This document shows positions 45,890 to 57,306 of a stretch of 64,000 bases of DNA, in pieces (positions within the stretch are counted from its first letter, which is position 1; every line of letters starts with the position of its first letter). Source of the stretch: Setophaga petechia (Eukaryota > Chordata > Aves > Passeriformes > Parulidae); contig JANCRA010000005.1 of NCBI GenBank assembly GCA_024362935.1, forward strand, positions 22,714,235 through 22,778,234, given 5' to 3'. The notes under the pieces were generated by a model, which ran no database searches, was not told the DNA's origin, and saw only the letters and a program-made list of their open reading frames with translations. A program made the translations under genes and the position numbers.

Positions 45890-46174
45890 CCAGAACTCTG
45901 ACGTTCACAAATACAGCCTTTTCTCCAGCTGCATTCACAAGCGTCAATGAATATTTGCCAGAGTCATCACGTGTGGAATCGGGAATGACACAGAAGGCCA
46001 TAGTGTCAACCAGATCAACTTGTCCTTTTCTGATAACATTATCAATACCCATTCTCCTCCAGGTGACTTTTGGTGCTGGGCGACCCCTCACAATGGCAAA
46101 AAGTCTAATAGGGCATCCTGCTCTGACTGTGACTAACTTTCGCATGCTGGCATCCAGCTCGATCTCAGGAGGTT
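45890..46174 (-). CDS. TTN: Titin exon: Ig A43
   Basis: 95 codons: EPPEIELDASMRKLVTVRAG, GRPAPKVTWRRMGIDNV and DSGKYSLTLVNAAGEKA. Its start resembles the third Ig of C-zone repeats, suggesting a shared origin of the D and C repeats. Confidence 0.94.
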
Positions 46175-46282
46175 CTGAAAGACAAAGAAATAAAATGCAA
46201 AGTTTTGCACATTAAATAAAATAAGCATAAAGAAAATAAAGTGTTGTATGTAAACACCCCAAAAGAAGATGGGAAAACCCAC

Positions 46283-46603
46283 CAAGTATTTCTTTGGGAG
46301 ACACAGCTTCTTTCAATTCTGCTGGTCGGCCAAGGCCAACCTGGTTTTGGGCAGAAACCCTGAACTCATATAATTGCTTCTCATCCAGGCTGGTAGCTGT
46401 GAATTCTGTATGAATAACTTGAGCAGCAACATTGCATCGTTTCCATCCTGCTTCAGGATCAGCACCCTCAACCTTTGGTCTCATTTCCACAACATATCCA
46501 ATAATCGGAGCACCACCATCGTACACTGGTTTTCCCCAGCCAAGGGTTAAGGAAGTCTTTGTGCTATCAACCACTCTCAAGTTTGTGGGAGGACCAGGTG
46601 GTT
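46283..46603 (-). CDS. TTN: Titin exon: FN3 A42, enlarged
   Basis: 107 codons, longer than the usual 100-102: EPPGPPTNLRVVDSTKTS, TLGWGKPVYDGGAPIIGYVVE, then an expanded C-C' loop MRPKVEGADPEAGWKRC, and LYEFRVSAQNQVGLG. The donor is CTTG/gtgggt. Confidence 0.94.
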
Positions 46604-46700
46604 CTGCAAGACAGTAAAAATTACAGATTAGAACACAGCTGTACAGTTTAGCAATCTGTTAACATTGAAATAATACAGAAAAACACAGTGGGATTTTTAC

Positions 46701-49667
46701 CTATTGGGTCTTTGGCGATTACAGGTCTTGATGGCAAGCTTGGTTCTCCAAGTCCGACTTCATTTTCAGCACTGACGCGGAACTGGTATTCATGACCAGG
46801 GAAGAGATTAGTAACCTTCTTGCGTCTCTCTGGGATTGGAGTTTTAGTAACAGGAACCCATCTTAGTGACCGCTTCTCTTTCTTCTCTAAAATGTATCCT
46901 GTAATTGATTTGCCACCATCATATTCTGGTGGATTCCAAACTACAGTCATCTCTTCTTTGCTGACTCTTGTGACATCTGGAGGATCGGGGCGTCCAGGTC
47001 TATCATACTTTGTTTTTGCAATAATTGGATGTGTTTCTGTTGGTGGACCAGTGCCCATTTTATTCTCTGCACGCACTCTGAATATATATTCATTACCTTC
47101 AATGAGGCGTGTCACTTTGGCATAGTTTGTTAGGACAGAGGAGGAGAATGTAGACCAAACCATACGCTTGCTTTCACATTTTTCCAGGATGTAGTTCTGT
47201 ATTTCACAACCACCATCATCTTCTGGAGGATCCCAAGTAACAGTACATCTATCACTTGAAATGTCAGTGACCTTCAAGTTTCGTACAGGACCTGGTTTAT
47301 CCAAGACAATAACAGTAGCATATGCCACAAAGCTACCAGCTGCATTAGTTGCTGTAATCACATATTTCCCACCATCAGTGCGCCTTGATTTTGTGAGAAC
47401 AAACTTAGATGTGTCAGAAGTGTTTTCAATACTGACTCTTGGAGATCTGGTGAGATCTGTGGCATCTTTATCTTTTGCCCATACAACTTCAGGCTGTGGT
47501 TTTCCTCTGACTCCAGCCTCAATTCTAATTGTGTCACCAGCTTTCACAGTTAGAACCCCACTTAACTTCAAATCTAGCACTGGTTTCTGGAGATCTTCCT
47601 TCACAACAACTTCAGCTGTTTTTACCCAGTTACTTTCACCGGCCTCATTCTTAGTTTGAACTCGGAATTGGTAAATTTTATTTTCCACACATTTATCTAC
47701 CATGTAGTGTGTTTCCTTAATGCTGCCTTTGTGAACTCTTTCCCATTCATCTGAATCTTTCAGTTTTCTCTCAACATGGTAACTTAAATTGGGACTTCCT
47801 CCATCATAATCTGGTCTTCTCCATTTCAGGTATACAAATGTCTTTCCTTTCTCTGCAATGTGAAGATTTTCTGGCTCTCCAGGCTTGTCAATAGGATTGA
47901 TAGCAAGGATAGGAGTCTTGGTCTCAATGCAAGGACCTGGACCTATTTTGTTCTCTGCACAAACTCTGAAGAAGTATTCACGGTTCTCTACAAGATTTGC
48001 CTTTACTAATCGCTTAGTAATATCAGAGGAGACAATTGACCATCCCCTCTGATTTGGTTGACGGTATTCTACTATGTAATTTGTAATTTCAGAGCCACCA
48101 TTATCCACTGGACTCTCCCAGGAGATCATACAAGAGTCTTTTGTGACATAGCTTATTTTCAGGTTCTGACATGGTCCAGGTCTGTCAAGTACATTAACAA
48201 TAGCAAAAGCTTGAGCCTGTCCACAGCTGTTTTTAGCTGCTATTATATATTTGCCATGATCAGATCTTTTGGCTTCCTTCACTTGCAGTTCAACATTAGG
48301 TAGATCATGAAGTATTTCAACATTCTTTTCTTGGACTATTACTTTGCCATCCTTAGACCATGTTATTTCAGGATCTGGTCTGCCTTTTACCTTACCAGTA
48401 ATACGTATTGTTTGACCTACTCGGACAGTAATTAAGTCTCGACAGGTCACATCTAGGCTTATTTCTGGCGGAGAAAGAATATCTTTTGCAAGTACAGTTT
48501 CTGGTAGTTCTCTTGGTTCTCCTTCTCCCACGATGTTAACAGCTTTTATTCGGAATTTATATTCATTTCCTTCTATTAATCCAGGTACTCTGAAAGCACA
48601 CTGTCTAATGAGCTCATCCTTATTAATCCTATTCCACTGTGTAGTTCCACTTTTCTGACATTCCACAATGTATCCCAGAATTGGGCTGCCACCATCCTTG
48701 AGGGGCTTTGTCCACACAAGATCAGCTGATTCTTTAGTTTTGTCTTTTAATTTTGGATTTATAGGTGGTCCAGGAGGAGTGATAGGACGTGATGCTTTTA
48801 TTGGATCAGAGCTTGGAGATGGTTTGCTTAAACCCACCATGTTTTCTGCAAAAACTCTGAATTCATATGTGTTGCCTTCAAAAAGACCGGTGACTCTGTA
48901 TTTCATATCAAGTATAGGTGTCTTATTGACACGCACCCATTTACCAGATGCTTCCCGACGTTCGAGTATATAACCAGTTATTGGAGTCCCACCATCAGAT
49001 TTTGGTAGGGTCCAAGACACCGTTGCAGCATTTTCTGTAATATCATAAACAGTTGGTTTACCAGGCGGTGATGGTGGATCAAACATGTATTTAGCAACTG
49101 TTGGTTCTGAATCCAGAGGTGCACCAATGCCTATCTTATTTTCTGCACGGACACGGAAAATATATTCACAGCCTTTCTGTAGTCGTGGAACCTTAATTTT
49201 TGTGTGACTTGTTCCAGAGCTAACCACTCCCCAAGTTTCTTTCTTTGATTGACGCTTCTCAACGATATAATTTATTATAGGACTCCCACCATCATCTTTA
49301 GGAGGGCGCCAAGAAATAACCATATATTCTGGTGTTACTTCAAGAATATTAATAGGACCAGTTGGTGGGCCTGGAACATCCAAAACCGTAAGGTGCAGAG
49401 CCACAGTTTTGCTGCCAGCTGCATTAGATACTGTAAGTAGATATTCTCCTGTATCTTTTCTTACACAGTCTTTGATAGTAAGCACAGTTGAGTAATTGTC
49501 CGTCTCAATCTTGTATTTGCCGTCTGGTTTAATTTCAGTGTCATCAGTAACCCATTTTGCTGTGGGAACTGGTACACCTCTCATAATCGCTGGAAGGCGC
49601 ACTGTGGTGCCAGCTTTAACAACAAGACCTTCAATTAACTTCACATCTAGATCCACAGATGGAGGTA
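46701..49667 (-). CDS. TTN: Titin exon: ten domains A32-A41
   Basis: 2,967 bases, 989 codons, the second-largest exon here. Order: Ig A32 (LDVKLIEGLVVKAGTTVRL), FN3 A33 (DVPGPPTGPINILEVTPEY), FN3 A34 (PPSPPGKPTVYDITENA), FN3 A35 (PPGPPINPKLKDKTKES), Ig A36 (PPEISLDVTCRDLITVRVG), FN3 A37 (DRPGPCQNLKISYVTKDS), FN3 A38 (DKPGEPENLHIAEKGKT), Ig A39 (QKPVLDLKLSGVLTVKAGD), FN3 A40 (DKPGPVRNLKVTDISSDR) and FN3 A41 (RPGRPDPPDVTRVSKEE). All of D5 and the start of D6 are encoded, with the repeat boundary at 47,595. Confidence 0.97.
47596..49667 (-). repeat. TTN: D-zone super-repeat D5 (A32-A38)
   Basis: Seven domains, all inside the 2,967-base exon. Confidence 0.92.
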
Positions 49668-49765
49668 CTGAAATTAGAGAAAAATGGAAATAAATTTTTC
49701 AGAGCACATGCTTATAGAAAAAGAGGAAAAAAAAAAGTGAAAAAACATGAAAAAACAAAAATTAC

Positions 49766-50059
49766 CTAGTTTTTCTTGACACTCAATTGGTATAGTTGTA
49801 TCTGGAAGGCTAAGACCAACAATATTTTGGGCTCTCACACGGAATTTATATGTTTTTCCTTTCTGCAGGCCTGTAACAACACAGTCTAGCATAGGGACTG
49901 TCTGGAACTTTGTCCATTCATCTGCACCATCTTCTTGATATTCCACCAAATACCCAGTTATCTCAGCACCACCATCACGATCTGGTCGATTCCAAACAAG
50001 GGAAACTTCAGTCTTGTCAACGTCAACATGATGCAGATTCTTTGGTGGCCCTGGAGGAT
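49766..50059 (-). CDS. TTN: Titin exon: FN3 A31
   Basis: 98 codons: DPPGPPKNLHHVDVDKTEV, SLVWNRPDRDGGAEITGYLVE and TYKFRVRAQNIVGLS. It ends D4. Confidence 0.93.
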
Positions 50060-50200
50060 CTTTTAGAACACAACACCAAAATGGTTACTAGGATGAAAAA
50101 TCTATGGTACCAGTGTATCATGTTCATACCAACAGGACAACCTCAAAATTACCAAATCCCATATAAAAAAAATCAAACCATATAACTGAAAAACACTTAC

Positions 50201-50500
50201 GCAGTGGATCTATAGCTTTGATAGGCTTAAGTGTTTCCACATATGGACCTCTACCATACTGATTCTCAGCTGCAACTCGGAAGAGATACTGAGTGCCTTC
50301 CATCAGATATTTAGCCATATGACTGCGTTTCTTGGAGGATGATGAGATGGCTACCCACTGTGCAGAAGCTACATCTTTCCTCTCCACCACATAGTTGGTA
50401 ATCACAGAGCCACCATCATCTTCTGGTTCCATCCAAGTGAGATAGCATGAGTCGCTTCTAACATCACTGACATTCAGATTTCTGGGTGGACCAGGCTTAT
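50201..50500 (-). CDS. TTN: Titin exon: FN3 A30
   Basis: 100 codons: DKPGPPRNLNVSDVRSDS, YLTWMEPEDDGGSVITNYVVE and QYLFRVAAENQYGRG. SSSKKRSHMAKY is a basic patch in the C'-E region. Confidence 0.94.
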
Positions 50501-50757
50501 CTAACATTGATAAAAATATAATCTGTTATTTATTTGTTAACTGAAGCATTTCTTTAAAAATGTTGTAAATTTCAAGATAAACTATATTATATTTTATGTT
50601 GTTTTTAGTCCTTTTTCTATTTTTATATTTGCATAAAAATAAAAATATAATTTAGTTTATAACTTGGTTTACAGATACTTTCCAGAAATTCCTTTATTTC
50701 CTAATCTTCAGTTATAGAATAAAAAGATATTGTATAAAGGGAAAACAAAAAGATTAC

Positions 50758-51039
50758 CTAAGACCACAACTTTTACTGAAACAGTCTTTGAACCAGCTGG
50801 ATTTTCAACTGTCAGGGAGTACATTCCACCATCTTCATGGACAGTGTTACGGATTTCAAGTTTACTGCCAACTCCTGTAACTTCAATATCAGCCTTGGGT
50901 GAGACCTCATGATCTTCCTTCTTCCAAGTAACTTTTGGGAATGGAACACCTTTAATAACAGCACTAAGTCTCAGGGTATCTCCAGCTTTTACATGCTGTT
51001 CACGGGCCATATTAGCATCAAGTATTAACTCAGGAGGTT
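50758..51039 (-). CDS. TTN: Titin exon: Ig A29
   Basis: 94 codons: EPPELILDANMAREQHVKAG, GVPFPKVTWKKEDHEVS and DGGMYSLTVENPAGSKT. It is the second Ig of D4, with an atypical histidine-containing A'-strand. Confidence 0.94.
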
Positions 51040-51124
51040 CTGCAATCAAAAATACAAGTTTTTACAAAATGAGGAAAAAAAAGGTCTGTTCTTAGGTTAA
51101 CTTATCTGATTTTATTAAACTCAC

Positions 51125-51433
51125 CAAGCCTGTCTTTTACTTCTACTGGATCAGGAACATGCGCTGGATCAGATTCACCTGCGGCATTGACTGCCTTGAC
51201 CCTGAATTTATAGGTTAATCCCTCAGTAAGACCAGTGACTTTGTAGTTTGTTTCAGGACAAGAATCTGCTGTAAGATTAGCCTGTTTCCATTCTTCATCT
51301 CCAACTTTCTGAAACTCTATAAGGTAGCCAATTATCTTGCCATTTCCATCATGGCGTGGTGGTTGCCAAGATAAATCAACTGAATTTTTAGTTTTATCTA
51401 CTGCTTCTGGATTAACAGGTGGACTTGGTTTTG
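51125..51433 (-). CDS. TTN: Titin exon: FN3 A28
   Basis: 103 codons: AKPSPPVNPEAVDKTKNS, DLSWQPPRHDGNGKIIGYLIE, where DGNGK replaces DGGSK, and TYKFRVKAVNAAGES. An E-strand insertion (NLTADSCPETNYK) accounts for its extra length. It ends VPDPVEVKDRL. Confidence 0.93.
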
Positions 51434-51553
51434 CTGTTATAAAAATAAAACAATAAAGAAATGGGAGAGAAAAAAAAGAAACTATTAGAATAATTTTTAA
51501 ACGGAAACTGAGTGCATTAAAAATTCAATGACAAATGAAATGTGATACTTTAC

Positions 51554-51856
51554 CGATTGGATCTCTAGCAAAAATTGGCTTTGATGGTGGACTAGGATCA
51601 CCAACACCAATTTCATTTTCTGCTGAAACACGGAATTCATACTGACAACCTTCAAGGAGATCAGGTACTTTGAACTTTGTACCAGGGAAAATTGGATCTT
51701 TGGTAGCTTTGACCCATCTTGTAGCCATTGTTTCCTTCTTTTCTACAATGTAGTTTGTTATTGGTTTGCCTCCATCATATGGTTTGTTCCAAACCACTAC
51801 AGCAGAGTCTTTGGTTACATCCTTAATGATTGGCTGCTCAGGTGCATCAGGAACAC
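51554..51856 (-). CDS. TTN: Titin exon: FN3 A27
   Basis: 101 codons: GVPDAPEQPIIKDVTKDS, VVVWNKPYDGGKPITNYIVE, a B-C loop one residue shorter than its neighbours, and QYEFRVSAENEIGVG. Confidence 0.94.
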
Positions 51857-51945
51857 CTGGGGTGAGAAGAAAAAAAGAGTCTATGAGCATTACAAACAGA
51901 ATAAAGATTGGAGTATCTAAATAAAATTGAAAACTAGAAGCTTAC

Positions 51946-52245
51946 GGAAACGATCCTTGGCTTTCATCTCATCAGAGATGAGAGGATCGCTTATGCCATA
52001 AAGATTTTCAGCATAAATTCTAATTTGATATTCTCTTCCTTCAAGCAACTTGGGAATTTTGCATGTTGTCTTCACTGTGGCAGATGTAACTGGCATCCAC
52101 AAGTCCTTGTGTGTATCCTTCTTCTCAATGATGTAATTTGTAATTTCACTGCCTCCATCATCTAATGGAGGTTTCCAGGAAACAACCATATGATCTTTAA
52201 AGACTTCATCAAATATAACTGGGCCTACTGGAGGTGATGGGCGAT
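51946..52245 (-). CDS. TTN: Titin exon: FN3 A26
   Basis: 100 codons: [41 protein letters not shown] and EYQIRIYAENLYGIS. Isoleucine replaces phenylalanine in the F-strand FRV motif. Confidence 0.94.
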
Positions 52246-52705
52246 CTGTTTAAGAAAAAATAAAGCATACCCATGCTTTTTTATGAACTTCACAAAACAA
52301 CATAGATTAAACACTGTCCATACAGCAAATACAGTATAAAATTAGAAACTTGACAGCACAGTTATAATAAGGAATCAAGACTTCAGGATTATTCCTCTGT
52401 AATACATATTAGACATACTGGAGTGAATTCGCTAATGCTTAGAAAGTATTTGGTGATTAACATTTTCTACAGAGTTGAGATTCTCTAAATACATGTAGAG
52501 AGATAAAATTATTCATGCTGAAGAAACAAATTCAGAGTTAAATACGTGCTTAAAATAAATAAATAGTGTTTTAGTATAACAGAGAAAGCAGTAAATTGAA
52601 TTATTGTAATAAAGAGCACATTTCAATACTTAAATTTTATAAAAATCAATGAATTCTAATCACCAATAAAAATCACATACAATATTGTTGTTCAGTAAAA
52701 CCTAC
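52246..52705 (-). other. Intron, A25-A26 (460 bases)
   Basis: AT-rich phase 1 intron with canonical ends; nothing recognised. Confidence 0.7.
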
Positions 52706-52987
52706 CAACGACATGAACTTGACAAAATCCTTTTCTTGATCCTGTGCTGTTCTCTACAGTAACACAATATCTGCCTGTGTCTTCACGGATAGATTTTACT
52801 ATCCCCAAACAAAGAGTTGTAGGAGTTGTCTTAATCTTTATTCTGTCATCTTCTTTCACAACAATATCATCCTTTAGCCAAGTAACCTTTGGTGCAGGTT
52901 TGCCTGAGTAGCGTCCAGTCAAGCTGAAAGCTTCACCAACTCGGACAATAAGCTTGTCTCTAAAGTCAAGGTCAAGTGTGGGAGGAG
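52706..52987 (-). CDS. TTN: Titin exon: Ig A25
   Basis: 94 codons: APPTLDLDFRDKLIVRVG, GKPAPKVTWLKDDIVVK and DTGRYCVTVENSTGSRK. It opens D4. The donor is TTG/gtaggt. Confidence 0.94.
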
Positions 52988-53098
52988 CTGAAACACAAAA
53001 TTCACAAAGTCCCAAATGTCAGCAATATTAATATGAAAAAGTAAGGAATCAGTAAATGTGATTATTATTTTCAAAAGAAATATGAAAAAGAAACATAC

Positions 53099-53401
53099 CA
53101 ATTTCATCCTTGCACGTGATTGGTTTAGTGCAAAATGATGGCTTGCCTTGCCCCACAATATTGCAAGCACTCACACGAAACTCATAGGTGTCACCTTCTT
53201 TCAAGCCTTCTACCGTGAATTTCCTATCAAGCATTTTCTCCTTTGTAACTTTGTGGAATTTGTCTTTTCCAATGAGGCGGCTCTCTAGAACATACATGGT
53301 GATATCTGAGCCTCCATTATATTTTGGAGGGTTCCAAGTTAGTGTAACAGAGTTCTTGGTAACTGCTTTTACTTCCAGGTCTTCTGGACGGTCAGGAACG
53401 G
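53099..53401 (-). CDS. TTN: Titin exon: FN3 A24
   Basis: 101 codons: AVPDRPEDLEVKAVTKNS, TLTWNPPKYNGGSDITMYVLE and TYEFRVSACNIVGQG. NGGS replaces DGGS. It ends D3. Confidence 0.94.
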
Positions 53402-53505
53402 CTGTGAATAAAGTAAAAATAAGGTAGATTCATTTTTCTTCATATTCAGAATCTTCCTGAGTATTAATCTCATATGACAGTTATCCAAACCAAAAATATT
53501 CTTAC

Positions 53506-53808
53506 TTATTGGATCTCTAATGAGAATCTCTTTTGTTGTTTCTGTGAAAGGACCCATGCCAATTATATTCTCAGCTGCAATTCTGAAAAAGTAGGCTTTC
53601 CCTTGAATGAGTCCCTGAACAGTAGCATTCTGTCTAGTAACTGTGTAGGTCACTGGAGTCCAAGCTCTGTGGTCAGATTCACGTTTTTCAATTATATAGT
53701 TGGTAATAGGAGAACCACCATCATCTTCTGGAGTAAACCATGACAATTTACAAGAGTCATTAGTTAGATTCTCTGTAAGGAGTGGCATTCCAACTGGGCC
53801 TGGCACAT
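53506..53808 (-). CDS. TTN: Titin exon: FN3 A23
   Basis: 101 codons: [40 protein letters not shown] and AYFFRIAAENIIGMG. YTVTRQNATVQGLIQG is its E-F region. Confidence 0.94.
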
Positions 53809-53899
53809 CTGGAAGCAAAGAAAAAAATGGAATATTGAAACATACATGCTGAATCTTATGAAACTGTACTTGTTCACAAGCACTGAAGCTGCTATTTAC

Positions 53900-54181
53900 C
53901 TAGCACATCAACAATAATTGTCTTCTTCCTCTCACCACCTTCATTTTTAGCAAGAAGAGTGTATAAACCCTGGTGACTCCTTTTGCAATTCCTGATGACT
54001 AAAGAAGAACTAATAGCTGTTTCTTCAATTTTGGCTTCTTCTGGCAAAGCTTGCTCATCTCTGCTCCAACTCACTGTTGGAGGTGGTTTTCCTGAGACAT
54101 ATGCTATGATCCGAATTACTCCTCCAGCATGAACAACAATTCTGTCCCTGACACTTGCATCCAAATTAATATCAGGAGCCA
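53900..54181 (-). CDS. TTN: Titin exon: Ig A22
   Basis: 94 codons: APDINLDASVRDRIVVHAGG, GKPPPTVSWSRDEQALP and HQGLYTLLAKNEGGERK. HQG replaces DSG. It is the second Ig of D3. Confidence 0.94.
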
Positions 54182-54268
54182 CTGAGGGAAGAGAAAAAAA
54201 AAGTTAATTACTTCCTTTTCTTACTTTGAGTTAGAGATACTAAGAATGTAAATCAAAATGATAAATAC

Positions 54269-54419
54269 CAATTCTGTCCTTCATTTCAATAATGTCTGTA
54301 ACTTCTCCAGGCTCTCCAATGCCAGCAGCATTTACTGCTCTAACTCTAAATTTATAAAAACAACCTTCTTTTAATCCTGTCACAACAAACTTGGTTCCTC
54401 TAATTTCTCTATCTTTTAC
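54269..54419 (-). CDS. TTN: Titin exon: FN3 A21, second half
   Basis: 151 bases from VKDREIRGTKFVVTG to MKDRI, with FYKFRVRAVNAAGIG. The acceptor is ttttttccag immediately followed by GTAAAAG, so the exon itself starts with a donor-like sequence. The intron before it is phase 0. The 149-base partner is at 55,292-55,440. Confidence 0.92.
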
Positions 54420-54540
54420 CTGGAAAAAAAAAAGCATTGTAATCAGCAAACATCAAGATACCATCAATTTCTTTGCAGAGTTTTAAACAAATCTGACATT
54501 AGATATTATTTCAGATTTACAAGAACACGAAAGTATTAAG

Positions 54541-54560
54541 TGTACATGGATGTACATGGA
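54541..54560. repeat. 10-base tandem duplication
   Basis: TGTACATGGA occurs twice in a row in the intron inside A21. Confidence 0.9.
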
Positions 54561-54810
54561 TCTAGCTCACACAGAATTCGTCGGAATTTTTAAAAGAAAT
54601 ATATCTCATGGACCTACAAGCTATTCTAAAGATTCATCTTTTTTCTAACATATTCTAACAGAAAAGGTTGCTAGAATTATCTATTTAGCAATTACAACAG
54701 TCTGGTCTCAGAAGAATTACATATATTTTTGGACACATCAACTCATATAAGTGAGCAACAAAAAAAAGGGAATTAATTTATTTTCTTTTCAAAATCCAAT
54801 ATAAAGTCTC

Positions 54811-54824
54811 TTTACCTGGAAAAA
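54811..54824 (-). promoter_or_regulatory. Juxtaposed acceptor/donor (AG/GT) motif
   Basis: TTTTTCCAG/GTAAA on the coding strand, identical over 14 bases to the real acceptor of the A21 second-half exon 396 bases downstream. It fits the recursive-splice (zero-length exon) consensus. It may be only a decoy. Confidence 0.4.
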
Positions 54825-55291
54825 GTATAGGAAATATGGGTTTTACTTAAAATGAACCCATGTATTCATGGAGATACAAAGTAGTCAAGGTGTGTACCAG
54901 TTAGATTTTCAGTAATGCACTATTGAAAAAAATTAGGAAAATGTAGGAACATAGTAGTTGTAAACACTTTGACACCATCTGATACCACTGAGGTTTACTT
55001 TTCTGACAGCTCTAACTTGGTCTTCTGTGTTTTTTAATCACATATTACCTACATATTTTCTGACATCTTGAAATAAAAATTGTAAAATTCTATATCTAGT
55101 ATTTGCAAAGTAAACTTCATGTTGAGGAAGGACAAGCTTGGTCTGGTATTTTAAACATACAAAGATAATTATGGTACAAACTTTTAGAAAATAACTTGAA
55201 TAGCAAAAATTTTTAAAGAAATTTTTTCAGGAACAATTCATTTTGATAGACACAGAGAGAAGTGCTGATTCTGTAATGGTTTTCCACCTAC

Positions 55292-55440
55292 CCGTTCCCA
55301 TTCTTCCTTTCCTTCCTCTTTAAACTCAACAATGTAGCCAGTGACTCTAGAACCACCATCCTTTACTGGTGGACTCCACTCCAAGTCTGCAGAAGACTTT
55401 GTCCAATCAGTAACTTTTGGTATAGGAGGACCAGGTGGGG
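55292..55440 (-). CDS. TTN: Titin exon: FN3 A21, first half
   Basis: 149 bases: APPGPPIPKVTDWTKSS, DLEWSPPVKDGGSRVTGYIVE, then EFKEEGKEEWER. Its reading frame joins the second-half exon in phase 0, giving a 100-codon FN3. Confidence 0.92.
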
Positions 55441-55531
55441 CTGAAAAATATCATCATGCAGCATAAAAATGTATTATATCATCTTATTTGAATACTTTCA
55501 AATTTAGAAAAAAATAATGTAAAATATTTAC

Positions 55532-55846
55532 CAATAGGATCTCTAGCAAGTGCTGGATCAGATGGCATGCTTGGTGGGCCAACACCAGCCGCGTTGATAG
55601 CTGACACACGGAACTGATACTCAGAGCCTTCAATAAGGCCTGTAACTTTGTATGAAACCCCCAGTGTCATAGGCTTGATAGGATCTCGGTTAACCCTGGT
55701 CCATCTCTTTCCAGTGGTCTCTTTGCGCTCCAGCCAGTAACCAGTAATAGGAGAGCCGCCATCATGTTCTGGTTCTTCCCAGTTTACTGTCATTGAGTCA
55801 CGTGTTATACTGCTAACTGTTGGCTTGTCAGGAGGTCCAGGCACAG
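55532..55846 (-). CDS. TTN: Titin exon: FN3 A20, enlarged
   Basis: 105 codons: [39 protein letters not shown] and EYQFRVSAINAAGVG. An insertion in the C'-E loop (RDPIKPMTLGVSYK) explains the extra length; A13 has a comparable one. Confidence 0.94.
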
Positions 55847-56535
55847 CTGAGAGAAAAAAAAATTCACACATAGCTTGTAAAAAATATGCTAAAAATACAT
55901 GGAAATAGCTAGAGTGCGGAAGAGCTATGCAACTCACATGGTCACCATTGCACTAGGCAGTTAGCCATCTGCACAAGATCTCTTTCCTCATTCAGTTTCT
56001 CACCCCTATTTGGGTACATATAATTCTGTGAAAAATGAAACATCTTTCCTCCAGATAAAAATTGTAAAAAATTTTTTTCCTAGCCTTTCTGGATCACTAT
56101 CTCATTTTAGTGCTCAGCTTAACACTTGCTGTTTTAAGAACCATTTTCTCTTGCCAGCCTAACATTCCTCCTAGGTCTGAGCTTTTCTGTATAATTTATC
56201 TTTCAAAACTGAAGGTAGGAAATGGATTCTTTCTGATCCAAGACATCAATAATGTCCAAATACAATAGAATAACTTGAATCTTATCAAATAAACATTTAC
56301 TTATGTATTTAAGCATTAAAAATATTGAAATTGTGCTTTAATATAACACAAAGAGGGAGAAAAATATTTTAAGTGCTATACATGCTTTTAAGAACTAGGT
56401 ACTACTGCTAAAACTCTTCAAGATATTCTATAAAACTTAGTAAAGAGAGAAAACAGCAGTGGTATTTAACAGATGCTGTATGCATACCAGCACATGGAAA
56501 CAACAGACATAACTCGAAAGCTTATTTCTACTTAC
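55847..56535 (-). other. Intron, A19-A20 (689 bases)
   Basis: AT-rich phase 1 intron with canonical ends; I see no exon, RNA or repeat in it. Confidence 0.7.
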
Positions 56536-56835
56536 TGAAAAGGTTTCGTGCTGTTTCTGGCTCACTGTCCAAAGGTTCTCCAATACCATATTTGTTTTGT
56601 GCCATAATGCGGAACACATATTCATGGCCTTCCATCAGCTTGGGAACAGTGAATATGCATTCCTTGGGTTCATTAGTAACAGTCACCCATGTCTTCCTAT
56701 TTGCTTCTTTTTTCTCTATAACATAGTTTGTAATCTTAGAACCACCATCATCTAATGGAGGAAGCCATGATATTGTCATTTTATCAGCCAAAATGGATTC
56801 AAATTTAATCGGTCCTACTGGAGGTCCAGGACGAC
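56536..56835 (-). CDS. TTN: Titin exon: FN3 A19
   Basis: 100 codons: GRPGPPVGPIKFESILADK, TISWLPPLDDGGSKITNYVIE and EYVFRIMAQNKYGIG. It follows the first Ig of D3. The (P)VGPIKFE start is shared with the matching slot in the C-zone. Confidence 0.94.
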
Positions 56836-56924
56836 CTACAAGATATGTTTTAAGAAAGAAGAATTAATCAAGTATCGAATACATGCTATCAATTAATGTA
56901 ATTGTAAGAGTTCTTGATATGTAC

Positions 56925-57221
56925 CCAGAACATTCAGCCGCATCTCCTTTGAAGCAGTTCCCAGGTCATTTACAGCTGTTATAGTATATAGGCCTGTATC
57001 ATTTCTGCGAGACTGTTGGATCAATAAAGTACAAGTATTTTCATCAACGATCTTGTTGACATGTTGATCATACACCACTGGTGATTTGTCATCTGGTTTC
57101 TTTGGAGGAGCTTTTAGCCATGTTAATGTGGGGAAGGGTACACCCTTTATCTTGGCCAGAATTTTAACATCTGTTCCTTCTTCAACTTCCATAAATTCTT
57201 TCAGCTCAATAGATGGTGGAC
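56925..57221 (-). CDS. TTN: Titin exon: Ig A18 with C-C' insertion
   Basis: 99 codons: PPSIELKEFMEVEEGTDV, GVPFPTLTWLKAPPKKPD, then a lysine- and proline-rich insertion (PPKKPDDKSPVVYDQH) before the D-strand, and DTGLYTITAVNDLGTAS. It opens D3. The acidic A'-strand (EVEEG) replaces the usual VKAG. Confidence 0.94.
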
Positions 57222-57306
57222 CTACAACAAAATGTTGAAAAAATAGTATACAAAAATACTTCATAATTTTAAAATGGAATTTGTATTTACTAGTATTGCT
57301 ACTTAC

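Larger units (their letters stand above)
44755..47595 (-). repeat. TTN: D-zone super-repeat D6 (A39-A45)
   Basis: Ig-F-F-F-Ig-F-F; its first three domains share the large exon with D5. Confidence 0.9.
49766..52987 (-). repeat. TTN: D-zone super-repeat D4 (A25-A31)
   Basis: Ig-F-F-F-Ig-F-F with exactly one domain per exon, the cleanest example of the module-equals-exon pattern here. Confidence 0.92.
54420..55291 (-). other. Intron inside FN3 A21 (872 bases)
   Basis: Phase 0 intron within a domain. It carries a second copy of the 14-base acceptor/exon-start sequence (TTTTTCCAGGTAAA on the coding strand, 54,811-54,824) and a 10-base tandem repeat at 54,541-54,560. No exon is visible. Confidence 0.8.
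53099..57221 (-). repeat. TTN: D-zone super-repeat D3 (A18-A24)
   Basis: Ig-F-F-F-Ig-F-F. The A21 FN3 is split by an 872-base intron. Confidence 0.9.
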
